A stretch of DNA of 25,432 bases, taken from Didymodactylos carnosus (Eukaryota; Rotifera; Eurotatoria; Philodinida; Philodinidae). The notes beneath the pieces are model-generated. The model was given only the letters and a program-made list of their open reading frames with translations, was not told where the DNA came from and ran no database searches. The translations under genes were made by a program, and so were the position numbers. This document shows, one piece after another, positions 10,587-21,965 of this stretch; the stretch's first letter is position 1; every line of letters begins with the position of its first letter. Location: NCBI GenBank assembly GCA_905250885.1, contig CAJNOQ010002244.1:1-25432 (forward strand), written 5' to 3'.

Positions 10587-13500
10587 AGACACTATTTTAG
10601 AAGACTTGATCCATTACACACTACAATGTCAATTACAACAATATCTTTCTTCTGTTTTCAATATGTTTTCTCTTCATCAGTTACTTTTTTTGTTAACACA
10701 TTTTTCTTAGCCTATTTGTTTGAGATTTCCTTTGTCTATTCTCTCCCTCCTCTTGTTCTCATCTCATCACACTTCACATATTGTACATAATCATAATCTT
10801 TTTTTCTTCGAATATATAGTGATGATGAACAAAAGCAAAATTTTATATCTGTCTATATCCTTGGCTTTACGTGTAGAGAAAAAGTCTATAAAAGGATAAA
10901 TTCATGCTAAAAGGTATGAAAATGAACAATAACTCTATTGTAAACAAAGTGTAAAATGTGACGTATATAACGAGAAAAAGGAAATAATAAGAATTAGATA
11001 ATGAACAGTCAATATTAGTAAGTCCTTGTTGAAAAGATATAAATCTCATTTATGTGCATTGTTCAAAATGAGTCGAAGAAAAAAAATATATATAATAGTA
11101 AATTACAACTGTGTCTCGTTTTATTTACAACAAGTTGATTTCAATGAATATGAAAGTTAAATTAGATTTGTCAGTATAAACAAGAAATAGGAACTAATCA
11201 GACACAAATCTTTATTGTAGTAACCAACGATATATGTATACGGTCTTATTGATCACTTGTCATCTTGACAAAAGTAACATTACAATATCCGATATATTCA
11301 TAATTTTTTCTCATGAGACAGAAATAATTTTATACAATTAATAGATCCTTCTCTCGTTTTGTTACTACAGTATACACATGTATGGACAGACATACTTCAT
11401 CTCGAATTAAGTATACAAAATACTTGTTTTTTGTTAAAAATTGAATCAGTCGTGTTCATCGTTTACTAAATTATTGTATTTTATTATACAGAACAATAAA
11501 ATACAAGCATATTTTATCGGAATTACCTAACAAACTTATCAGAATATCAACCATGAACGTCAAATAGAAGAAGTTTTAGCTTTAAAAAACTATTATATGT
11601 CAACACATTTCTTTGGATTGTGCAAGTGGAACAAAGTCCAGCATCACTGAATATCGTCACTATGTCTATATATTGGAAAAGAGTAAATCATATTGTTAAG
11701 GTACTATTTATCTTTAACGATTCGAAAATAAATCAACTTTCTACACCGATTTAAACAATAAAAGTTGCTTATCACGATTCGTCTATTGTTTTTTTGTCAT
11801 TCTCTGACAGTTTTTTTATTGTTTTAATCAGTAACTATTCTTATATAGTTTAATCTTTTCAACAAGTATCCAGCTCTTTACGTATTTCAAGTAGTATAGA
11901 ATATATATCAAAAATGTAAAAGTACAGTTGTGTATTTTGATACGCAATAGTCCTATTCCATTGACTTTCTTCTAGTGGCATCAGTTTCATAAAAACGCGT
12001 TTATTCAGATTTTTATAAAAAAAAATTCTTTCTAAAACTCTTACTTTTTACTTGTCATCATTTGTCAGTAAACACAAAGACTCATCGCACAAACATTTAA
12101 ATGCGTTATTTTAAATTTTTCAAAATACTAGACAAAAAAAAAGGTCAATATAATGTGCTATTATAAAATACTTAATTTTTAGACAACAAAATTTAAGTTT
12201 CAAACTTCACGAATGTATCCACTTCAAATGTATTTTTACATAAAGTAATACTCATACCATTAAAAATGATGAGATACACTAGGTTTTTTTCAAGAACATG
12301 GAAGATTACTTTTCTATCGTATAACATCCTGCAGTACCATGGATAATTATTTACTCAGAGATTATAAAATAAAAAATAATGATTTTCTGCGATTATTTCT
12401 TCAATCTTTAAATTTTGGTATTGCGTGTCTGTTGATATTATATTTTTTTCGATAGTGTTAGTGAAAGCGTTGAATGCATATACAAACGATTTGAAAGTTT
12501 TTTTATTTGGATTGTCAAAAATGGGTGAATGTTATTATTGCATAGTTTCTTTTTCCATTCAAAAAATTTTTCTTCTTTCAAAATTAAATTAGCACTTTTC
12601 GATAAAAGATGATTCAATTCAATTCAACTGTAGTAAGCGAGATAAAAAAAAAACACCCACTGTATTCTGCTTTCATTATCATTTTATATGCAATCCAACA
12701 CAGAGAAAAATAATTGTTATAAATGTTCTAGAACTAATGACTACAATAAAACAGTTATCGTATTAGCTCTATATTGGTTGTATAACTCTAAACAGTAGAT
12801 TTTTTAAGATTTATACAATCTAGGAAACTGATAAGACTTCACAATAGATGTATGTTAAAGTTCGTACAAAATTTTATATTTTTCTTTCTCACATGGTGCA
12901 AAACTTCAGCAAAACTATTCAAAAAAATCTCATTTTTTTTTCCATCCAGAAATGCTCAAAAAAAATTCAGTCTTATTACATACTGCTAAATAAATTCAAA
13001 TATCTCATTAGATAAAAATAAAAATTTGAATGTCTGTTGTAAATTGCGAGTGTTAATTCTCAGAAATTTGTTCAAAAACAGCAGCGAAGCACTTTTTGAA
13101 TGAATAAAGAATATATAACTTATACTTCTCATTTATTCTATGATTAAAATAGAGCTGAAGTGTTGCTCTCTTCAACAAGACAAGACTGAGTTTCAGATCT
13201 GAGAATTTTTCTTTACATACTATAGACTTATGTAAATAGGATTTTTGTGATTTATATGAAATCTGCTGACGTGCTTAGAATTAGCTTTAAAGACGAATAA
13301 ATTTTTCATAGAAAATATTAGATTTAACATCGATTTATTGTGGAAATTAAAAGTATTCTAGAAATACATCGTTTTTTCGGATGTGTAGATTACAAGTATG
13401 ATATTTATGAAAACTTAAAGTGGTTTTGTAGAAATTTTCTTAGTGAAAAAAATTTCAGTTTTAAAGAATGTTTTGTACACTTTTATCTTAAAATTGTGTG

Positions 13501-13757
13501 AGATCTTATTCTTCCGAATGCGGTCTCTGTAAAAAAAGAATTGGACAGAAACTGACATGTAATTTACAGGAAAATTTGTGAAGACTAAGGTCAGGATTTT
13601 AAAAAGCCAGAATACTTGTCGAACAATATACCTCAAAGTCAATGAAAGATATAACAATCGTTCTCCGATCATTCATCATAGCGAGCAAGGTTTTCATATC
13701 ATTTGATGTATAAATGGTTACATATTTTGTGCTCGCTTGTCTATAGAAGTGGTTCAT

Positions 13758-13822
13758 TACCATTACTGTTACTAGTAATGAGTAACAGAATTGTTACAAG
13801 TAACACCGAGTAATAAGTAACG
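13758..13822. repeat. Degenerate GTAAC/GAGTAA short repeat with internal dyad
   Basis: The segment is built from variants of AGTAAC and its complement GTTACT: at least six copies in 65 bp, including the inverted pair CTGTTACT (13766-13773) and AGTAACAG (13781-13788). It looks like a small simple-sequence or satellite remnant. No coding content. Confidence 0.6.
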
Positions 13823-15418
13823 AGCCATCCCTATTTCTATGGGAATGATCATTTTTAAAAAGATGTAAGTTTATACTGCTGCCGCTTCAGTTGTTACAAA
13901 CGCTAAAATACTAAGAGCTTGTGAATTGTTATTGTTCAAAATATAACTGTTTAGTCTCTATTCAATGTTGTATTTGGATACATTTCATATTGATTATTGA
14001 AAATACAAGTTGTCTTTCATTGAATTCTAATCCCGAAAGTGAAAGAATGAAGTTTATGCTCATTCTGTCATAAGTGAGAACGTGGAGTCAATAACTTTAT
14101 GAAACATATATTCCTTTCTATTGCTAGTTATTTCTTTGAGAAAAAAACTATTCGCTTAATGTAAATTCTTAAGGTGAAATGATCTTCTCGCATTTTAGAA
14201 ATTCTTCTATGATTGAATAATTCTAAAAATGATGTCACTCTCTAGCAGCTTTCATAGGGCACGTGCTATATATGAAATTTAAAAAGAAAAACGCAGAAAA
14301 AATGTACCAAATTAAAGTTTTAGTTTTATATTTTTATAATACAACTTGTTACGCAAACAAGAAAGGAAAACAGAAGCAGATTTATTTGTTAAACTGGAAA
14401 CATTTACTTAGAGCGTAAAACACTTGAATTTTTACGGATGAAAGCAACTTTGTCTCAATCGAAAGAACAGAATAAAAATATCATACAGTCCTCAACATTT
14501 GTGTTTATATATCGGACTAACTTCGCTGTAGTGTTCAGTTATATATGAATAATATACATAGAGAGATCTATCATCGATTTTGAACACTAGAGAACATTAA
14601 AAAAAGATTATTTATTTGCATAGTGTCTCCTACTATACATATAAAATGACTTTTTTTCAATATTACGTGACTTACAACATATATACGCAAATTACTTAGT
14701 CTAGAATAGAGATAAATGTAATTCTGATAACGATTCATGTAAATATTAAATTAATTGAAAAAAACAAAACACGGAATTAATTCTATCAACAGGATACCTT
14801 AGATATCTATAAGTAACGATGTCTGATACAGTTTTAGTCTTGTCGGTTCGATCAAATACAAATTCCACCGTAAATTATGAGACACAACATTTTCTCAAGT
14901 TGACCTCACGATGGATTATTCGATGTTCAACACACATTTTATTGTTTAAGTAGAAAAAAGTGCATCATAGGATGTAATCTAAGTCTGAACAATCTCTGTC
15001 ATGACATACTTACTGGCAGACACACTACAAAACTTGATTGTTGTCAAATCTATATATTATTATCAATAATGACTTCTAATTACAAGAATCTAATATAGTT
15101 GTACGCTATTGTCTAACTTTGAAAATTTTGCATTTTATTATTTTTTAAAGATCAACCAAGAATGGCCGTCTCACAATTAATCTTACCTGTCAAAAGCATA
15201 AAATCCTCTGTATGAAATAAAAATAGTAAGAGCTAATCGCTATTACTATTACTATGGTGTTTAATCAACTAAATATATAAATTTGTAAACGTTAATTATT
15301 ATTGTCTTTGAATTAATTATTGTCATTATCAAAAAGAGCAGGAGTATATTATAAAATGAGTTCTGTTGTTTTATTTTATAATCAAAATGTAATCACACAT
15401 AATCGACGCCTGCCATCA

Positions 15419-15450
15419 TTTCTCTCTGTCTCTCTCTCTTTTTCTCTCCC
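15419..15450 (+). repeat. CT-rich pyrimidine tract
   Basis: An almost uninterrupted run of TCTC dinucleotides on the plus strand, ending in TTTTTCTCTCCC. Simple sequence with no flanking gene to which it could serve as a splice acceptor. Confidence 0.7.
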
Positions 15451-16344
15451 TTGTACAATCATTATAAATCTTACGTATATATTTCAGAACAAAAATATCA
15501 AAAAAAAATTTTTTTTTACTCTCTGTTCTGTGTTTTGCTCTTATTTTGTGTATATATAAGATCATTTTTCCTGCAGATAAATTCCGTCACAAAAACAACA
15601 AATAGGAAAGAATGCTGAGATTCTAAGGTGGTATTATTATTCATAATAAAGTGTTCTTTCTTAAATTTAAGCTAATATCAAAAACAAAATCCACCTATCC
15701 CTTCTTTTATTTTGAGTTTTTTTTCAACATGAATTACATGCCAAAAAAAAAAGAAGAGACGATGTTATACAATCTCGTCTTTAGAAACGATAAATACACA
15801 CGTATATAAGCTACGAGCATATTTTAATACATTCATAATGGCTGTTGTGATACTAACTTTTGTGAGAAGATATAGGGTGATCAAATTGTCACAGGTTGTT
15901 AATAACAAATAGAATAAGAATAAAAATTCTGCTCGTTTTTGTTAGGTTATGTTCAAAATTCTGCTTTTGTTTTAACTCTCATCATGAAATACACTTATAA
16001 TTCTTTAACAACTCTCTTCACAAAGTTGGAAAGACTCTTCATTTATACAGAATATGCACAGATTCAAGGTTCAATACACACGGCTGCCATAGCGAACAAT
16101 TCTAGCTTTTCGAGACAACGTTTAAAAACAACTTTTTAATCATAAACAGTTGCTTTTACTCTAGTATCATTTGGCATAGTATTAAAATAAAACGTAATTT
16201 TCAAAGAAACTTCACTCGTAAAATTATTTTCTCCAAAAAATTGCATGGGAGAACTATCAAGCGAAAATTTTTACGAGAAACAACACTAAATCCAGATCAA
16301 AGGTGGATTCAAGTCGGCTTACCACACTGATCCAGTACCAGTTT

Positions 16345-16402
16345 ATTGATTGACCGACTGACACTCAGCGATCCTCATACAATAATATATTAGTCAATCA
16401 AT
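16345..16402. repeat. Short inverted repeat, 10-bp arms
   Basis: ATTGATTGAC at 16345-16354 and its exact complement GTCAATCAAT at 16393-16402 enclose 38 bp. It could be the ends of a tiny non-autonomous element or a chance stem. No flanking target duplication is evident. Confidence 0.45.
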
Positions 16403-17106
16403 CCGTTTTATTTTAACACGAATGTGTCTCAGCTATTACAAAAACGAAAAACTTAAATGAATGTAACATCTAAGTATACATACATTCTACCCCAATTTTG
16501 AGCTTCTTTAGACTCATTCGCGTTCTTCTACTGTACTTGAGTTTGTTTAAAATGACTGTGTATACCAGATATTTTCTTGTAATATAATATTTTGCTAAGC
16601 TAAGTTTCATCTCATAAATTTTTTAATTTTCTGCATTTTTCAATCTCCCTCTCTATCTTCATCCCCCAAGCGGTAAATGTCGATTTACGCGGCTGATTCA
16701 AAAAACGATCGGTTAGAAAATAAAACTTAGCTTTTCACATATTTAGAGGCACTGTACATAGAATGTACCGTACGTTATACAAGAGAAACGAACAAAGAAT
16801 AAATGGCGTATTAAATGAAGGGCACATTAAATGCACATAAAAGAGCCAGATCCAGATTGTGTAGAAACATTAGTTGTCTTGCCTGAAGTATTTGTAAGTG
16901 ATTTATGACCAAAAGCAAGAATTATAAACTATTACACCGAAGAGAACAAGTGTTTCTATTTTTTTATATAAATACAAACTACTATGGTGGTGTGCCTGAC
17001 AGGTCTTTGAAAGAGTAGATTGCCACGGATTAATGTTCCATAGCGATCCTTACATCTGAAATATGCAGATGATAGTCTATAGCATCCTCTACAAGTCCAC
17101 GAAAGA

Positions 17107-17605
17107 AAGAAATCTCCATCTGTCATGGTTAGGCAGAGGACTTTTGCTGGAAGTTGTTGGACTATCTGAAACTTCCGTTTGGGAACTCTAAAACACATGG
17201 AAACATGGATTTTCGATCATGCTCTATCACGTGGCACTGCTTGTTTTCAGAAAAAAAATCAAGGAACCTAGTGAAAATCTACGTTAGGTGAAATAATCCG
17301 TTTTTGAACATCTTTATCGAAATTTAAAAAATTCATAACTCAGTCAAAATCGATCCAAACTACTATAAAATTTCAGCATATACCCCAATTTATCTGTCGT
17401 ATACTATGGAACTCAACAAAAGTTCCAAAAACCAATAGAACCTACTTCGGTTTTTCTTCTGAAAACAAACAGTGCCATGTGACAGAGCATGATCGAAAAT
17501 CCATGTTTCCATGTGTTTTAGAGATTCCCAAACAGAAGTTTCAGATAGTCCAACAACTTCCAGCAAAAGTCCTCTGTCTAACCATGACGGATAGAGATCT
17601 CTTTG
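17107..17605. mobile_element. Fold-back element 1 (long inverted repeat)
   Basis: The left arm (about 17107-17260) and right arm (about 17452-17605) are reverse complements over about 154 bp, with roughly nine of ten bases matching by eye and one single-base indel. They are separated by about 190 bp. The best conserved parts are the stretch around TGGAAGTTGTTGGACTATC and the inner TGTTTTCAGA. No transposase is present, so this is either a non-autonomous fold-back/MITE-type element or a local inverted duplication. If transcribed through, it would form a long hairpin RNA. Open frames crossing the arms are broken in the other copy and are not considered genes. Confidence 0.75.
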
Positions 17606-17699
17606 CGTGTTGAAGCTACTCAAAAAACGTCTGCAGTCAGTGTTTTTTGGTTTCGATAATAGTCCTGTTTTGTTTTTAGTCAAAATGTTAAAGATATTG

Positions 17700-18900
17700 T
17701 TTGTTTATTTTGTCATACAGAAATATGTGTAGAAAATGGGTAAGCTCTATAAAATATATTCCTTTTGCAGGCCTAGAAATGCGATAACTAAACATGCAAA
17801 AAGATAATTTCAAGTGTATTACCTTGAAGAATTCTACATTCTATATTAGTCTACACCTGTATGGTCAAGTGTAGTCAAAACTATAGGGAGAGATACTATA
17901 CAATTTTCAGAATTGAAACTATATTAGCTAGAAATTGTTTCGTTTGACAGCAGTAATTATAATGTAAAACGATTTATTTTAGATGAACAATAATGATAGA
18001 TAAAATCGTCTACTTATATTTCTGGCTATCAGTGATTCACTTCATTATGACACTTCTTAAATTTAATGCGACAAGGTCAGACTCAGCTTGATCTTGTTGG
18101 TTTGTATGTTCTGTTATGCAATTATCCAAACACACACTGCACAATGCCATTTCTCTATTGAAACATATCAGTCTCAAGTATCATACCAGTGGTATGATAC
18201 TAGTCCTATCAAAAGAGAAAAAAGCATTTAACGTTTATTCATTTTGTCGTGATATTCAATTACAACTTTACACTCTTATGACGATGTGTATGGTGACTAA
18301 AAATGAAAAAGAGGTTCTTTTTTTCAAAGAATTTTTTTATATACACGTAGTTGACTTTAGAACCTTCTAATATGTCATCAATTTGTACACGCTGTCACGT
18401 ATTAAAACGAAGGTCAAATTTCTACGGGAGGTCTCTACCTTTTTTTCTTACAAAATGTGTGATATAAATTATTGGACAATAATAATTTTTTCAGTACTAC
18501 AAGTGAATGGAATAGTATATAAACACCAGAAAGAGAACGAGTTCTACATACATACAGCTCCCTTTGAACGTAAACTGTATCAGTTTAACGTCATCATCAA
18601 TATACAAATTCAAACAATGTTAGATGTGGGCGTTATATATAAAAAAATTTGTATTTTTCAAGAGAGGAAAAAAAAATGAGATAATAAAAAGTTGATATCT
18701 AGTTATGTTATAGGTTTGAAGAACATGATCTATATTATATGATGTGTGTACGCTGAGATAAGAAATGACCGAGACGAGCTTTAAAGACAGGTAGAGACGA
18801 CAACACAAATAGAAAGTACACTGACGAGAGAACTTATGGAAGTGTCTCTCTCAGTTTTTCTTCGAACATATGCCGATCGATAGCATATATCGAGATAGTA
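17700..18900. other. Gene-free stretch between fold-back elements 1 and 2
   Basis: AT-rich. Open frames of 60-100 codons occur (for example about 18116-18370 and 18383-18679) but have no recognisable motif, no convincing splice sites and low-complexity composition. Only the palindrome at 18177-18201 stands out. Confidence 0.5.
18177..18201. repeat. Perfect palindrome, 12-bp arms
   Basis: AGTATCATACCA and its exact complement TGGTATGATACT around a single G. The best small palindrome in the window; it could extrude as a cruciform or bind a dimeric protein. No neighbouring gene gives it a role. Confidence 0.75.
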
Positions 18901-18922
18901 AAAAGCCTAAAAGGATTTTTGC

Positions 18923-19399
18923 CCATGGCTCTTCCTTCAAAAATTAGTGCAGTTTTTCTGTTTTTCCTACCGGAAATCGAGAAAAATAGAAAAATGCATA
19001 ACTCCGTCGGATTAACTCGTATCCACCTGAAGTTTATACACCAGATAGGACTGTGCAAACACTGATTACTCTGAAAGTTTCAGCTCTCTAAAACGTTCCA
19101 TTCCCAAATTATAAAGTTTTCTATAATAATAGAGAAAATCTTAGGTGTTTTCTGTACTGTGTACATTTGTTGTTGTGTCTACTATATTCTCTTGCATTTA
19201 GAGTCACACCTATTCTCTGTTTGGAACGTGCTGGAGAGCTGATACTTTCAGAGTAATCAGTATTTGCACAGCCCTATCTGGTGTACAAACTTCAGGTGGA
19301 TACGAGTTAATCTGACGGAGTTATGCATTTTTCTATTTTTCTCGATTTCCGCTAGGAAAAACAGAAAAACTGCACTAATTTTTGAAGGAAGAGCCATGG
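18923..19399. mobile_element. Fold-back element 2 (long inverted repeat)
   Basis: Two 178-bp arms, 18923-19100 and 19222-19399, are reverse complements with about 90-95% identity by eye. Both arms end on CCATGG at the outside and on GGAACG/CGTTCC at the inside. The 121-bp spacer is AT-rich. Because of the symmetry, the same peptide (for example FRWIRVN) can be read on the minus strand of the left arm and the plus strand of the right arm. That is a by-product of the inversion rather than a gene. No transposase. Confidence 0.8.
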
Positions 19400-19487
19400 A
19401 CCTTCGATGGGAAGAGCCATCAACCTTGAATTACTGCAAAGAATTTTCTTCAGATTTTATTAAGCGTATCACCGGAACAAAAAAAAA

Positions 19488-19731
19488 TTGGTTTTGAGTT
19501 GCTGGAAAGTGCTTTTTCATATTCAGCACACTCGATAACCTCGAAGATTTTCTGTTTTTGACGCGGAGCACTTCCAAAAGTCTAGGAAAAATTCTGAAAC
19601 AAAATGATGCAAAAAATTTCCATAGAAAAATAATATTAGTTTGAAAATTTTTCCTAAACTTTTCGAAGTACTTCCTGCCAAAAATAGAAATGCTGAATAC
19701 GAAAAAGCGCATTTCAGCAACTTAAAACCAA
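19488..19731. mobile_element. Fold-back element 3 (inverted repeat with short loop)
   Basis: The left arm (19488-19600) and right arm (19639-19731) are reverse complements with about 80% identity and a roughly 20-bp insertion in the left arm. The loop is only about 38 bp. Shared parts include TTGGTTTT at the outer ends, a TTGCTG segment followed by GCTTTTTC and ATTCAGC, and AGGAAAAATT near the loop. It starts 88 bp after element 2 and differs from it in sequence. Confidence 0.7.
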
Positions 19732-19733
19732 CT

Positions 19734-19931
19734 TTATTGTTTCCGGGTGTTATGAAAGTTTTGATTTCCATGTGGCATAACGAACAGTTTATTAATCACT
19801 TGACCTGACTTTTTATGTCCTACTGTTATCTTTGATTTTATTAGATCCGATAGATTAGCACACAAATAATACGTTCCTGGCTTCACTCTAGATAAATTAT
19901 TTATCCTTAAAATCATATTTAATTGTAGTGT
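19734..19931 (-). pseudogene. Possible decayed immunoglobulin-domain fragment
   Basis: After an in-frame TAA, the minus strand reads TLQLNMILRINNLSRV, then KPGTYYLCAN and about ten residues later KITV. This matches the E-F-G strand pattern of an Ig domain (alternating hydrophobics, then GTYxC-type YYLCA, then a hydrophobic x-V strand). A GTAGGA donor-like site follows ITV. No acceptor lies between the upstream stop and the conserved part, and the first half of the domain with its other Cys and Trp is not found nearby. If real, it is a broken exon. It abuts fold-back element 3. The alternative is chance in a short open frame. Confidence 0.25.
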
Positions 19932-20305
19932 TTATTTCTGATTTCTTCCTAAAATGAATCTTTATTAGCAACATTTCAAACTACTTTGACTGTTTCAGAC
20001 TTTTTTTTTTTAATTGTTTACTCAGTCTTTTCTGCCGAAAAAAGGTTCGGTTTTGAAATAAAGAACAAGTTGCTCGAAAATATTCATGAAACGTTCTATT
20101 TTCTTTCAACTTCTCTATATCAGCAAAAAAAATCATCTTTACATTATCAGTCGCAGCTGGAAAAAGTTTTAAGATAAATGTTCTGTTTGCTGGTTTTTTC
20201 AAAGCTGATAAAGATGTGTTCATATTATTCATTAGGACCGTGCCTCAGGATCTTGATGGAATCTTACTTGAGCTGTTATCTTCCACTAGAGCTTCACAGC
20301 CCTGC

Positions 20306-20425
20306 AGGTTAGCCCTAACCTTACCTAACCTAATATAACCTATAGGTTAGGTTAGGATTAGGTTGCCGAGTTCATAGGTTAGGTTAGGATTAGGTTGCAA
20401 AAGTTATAGGTTAGGTTGTAGGTTG
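20306..20425. repeat. TAGGTTAGG tandem repeat, 32-bp period, with inverted start
   Basis: Units beginning TAGGTTAGGTT start at 20343, 20375 and 20407, a regular 32-bp spacing. Two full units share TAGGTTAGGTTAGGATTAGG followed by TTGC. To the left the same motif is inverted (CCTAACC...), with a perfect dyad AACCTATAGGTT at 20337-20348. It resembles telomere-like TTAGG simple sequence, but the units are longer and imperfect, so it is an interstitial minisatellite rather than a telomere. Confidence 0.8.
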
Positions 20426-20585
20426 CGTTTTCATTTTTTTTAGTTTTGCACAAGCGAAATTTTTTTCTGATTTTGATGCATCCATGCTTAATTCTTTAAA
20501 AGGCAAAAAACTCAGTGACATGTATGTTTACGTTTATCAGATATGCGTGTAATGTTCTGTGGGTTGAAAACAAAAAGTCACAAGA

Positions 20586-20634
20586 TAGGTTAGGATTAGA
20601 TTGTGAAAATTTGTATAGATTAGGTTTTAGGTTG
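20586..20634 (+). repeat. Degenerate outlying copies of the TAGGTTAGG repeat
   Basis: Two diverged units starting at 20586 and 20616 (30-bp period) carry TAGGTTAGGATTAG and TAGATTAGGTTTTAGG, ending like the main array in GGTTGCC. They suggest the array once spanned from 20.3 to 20.6 kb and was interrupted or decayed. Confidence 0.65.
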
Positions 20635-20639
20635 CCAAA

Positions 20640-21959
20640 CAGTGGCAATCTGCGGGGCTCTGTACATTCACCATTTTACACTATATAGAGCTTAGCGCTT
20701 TCAACTTTGATTGGGATTGGACGGCTTCTGAGGTGGTATGAAACACCTCGTCGAGTTTTGCTGGGAAAATTTTCTGAGTAGTATTATGGACAGTCTCGTA
20801 CTGGCAGCAAGAAGCTATTATCCAGATCAAACATTTTTATTTAATCGCCGAGTAATGAGATCAAATATGACAAATCAAAAAAATCTTCCAAATGTTTGTT
20901 GGATACAACATGACTGAAAAAAATTGAAAACCTTCAGGTTACATAAACACGTTGTACGCTATTCGTAAAACTTCCAAGTGGTCATTTTAGCATAAATCAT
21001 TCATAGCTTAAGCAAAGTTTTTGTACTTTCAATAGTATAAAAACTAAAATCAGAACGGTAAAAATTACCAGCCGCAAGACAGCACAGCCAGATTGTTCAT
21101 ATCTTCGCATGAAACTGAAGATCCACTCTTCAACAAAACGCTGAACATAATATTAATAAACTCCTGGATGAAAATCAATTCTATTTGGTACAATCAGACA
21201 CCAAATTTCATCTTCGAAAGGGTGTTTGAAACATGCGCTTCTAACCTAAAAATTACGTTTATAGAAACAGAAATTAAAGGAAAATGAATCCATTAATAAC
21301 GATTGAAAATTCACCAACATGCATCGCTCCATCGATCATAACGCATAAATGAGAGCACTAAAATGTTATCGAATGATTGAGTGGAGCATTGAACACGATT
21401 GTACACATTTATTATCTTTCTTAAATCAATTCTTGAACAGTTGACGTTTGAAAAACAACTTTTGTCCTATCCATAGAGATACTTCTTCGCTCTCTCTCTC
21501 TCGCTTACGCCTTAGCCAAAAACAAAGTCTATATGACCGTGTTAAATAGAGCTTACTAATTCCTCATTAATGAGTGCTTAAAAATAAAAGTCATTTGACG
21601 GTAAATATGGCCCTTCGAGCAAAATTATTCTAACTGCACGATTTGATCATGTTTCTGTACTTATTTTGATTGTATTATTTAGCATTCTTTTCTATAAATA
21701 CAAATAAAGCTTCTTTTTTAAACGATAACATTATGCTGCATACAACATACATCAGGATGATATCTATACATTCCGCCCTGCAACAGCAGAATAATGAGCT
21801 TTTATACATATTTTTATTAAAGAAAGAAGTTCTCAAACAAATGAATTGAAAAATTTTGAAAAAATTCTTCATTTGAAGTGGGTGAAAGTATTCATTTAAT
21901 CAATAGTCATTCGTTTTTCTCCAATTTAAGTTTTTATAGCTATTATAAAAAGTCAACAT
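20640..21959. other. Gene-free intergenic stretch downstream of gene B
   Basis: About 1.3 kb. A slightly GC-richer part at 20640-20830 shows no coding pattern. A 64-codon open frame at 21093-21287 has no recognisable motif. A CT dinucleotide run lies near 21489-21502. Nothing else is supported. Confidence 0.5.
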
Positions 21960-21965
21960 TTTAAT
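21960..21965 (-). promoter_or_regulatory. Possible poly(A) signal of gene B (ATTAAA)
   Basis: ATTAAA on the minus strand about 20 bp after the stop codon of gene B. Other candidates lie further on, including AATAAA at 21813-21818. The choice cannot be made from sequence alone. Confidence 0.3.

Larger units (their letters stand above)
10587..17000. other. AT-rich gene-free intergenic stretch
   Basis: About 6.4 kb upstream of gene A. Open frames here are short, AT-driven and without recognisable motifs. Local items: a TATATA on the minus strand near 10812-10817, about 230 bp before the candidate start of gene A (a weak promoter candidate), a GTAAC-type repeat at 13758-13822, a pyrimidine (CT) tract at 15419-15450 and a 10-bp inverted repeat at 16345-16402. 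I see no tRNA, rRNA or transposase. Confidence 0.55.

Noticed and set aside
15320-15559. 79-codon plus-strand open frame
   Set aside because: Composed of a CT tract and poly-A/poly-T runs, with no protein-like pattern.
17390-17683. 97-codon minus-strand open frame with a protein-like stretch (EVVGLSETSVWESLKHME)
   Set aside because: It is carried by the right arm of fold-back element 1. The matching left arm has a one-base deletion that breaks the same frame, and there is no recognisable family or splice context.
18834-19497. Two open frames on opposite strands encoding nearly the same peptide
   Set aside because: They are the two arms of fold-back element 2 read from each side. The similarity reflects DNA symmetry rather than two genes.
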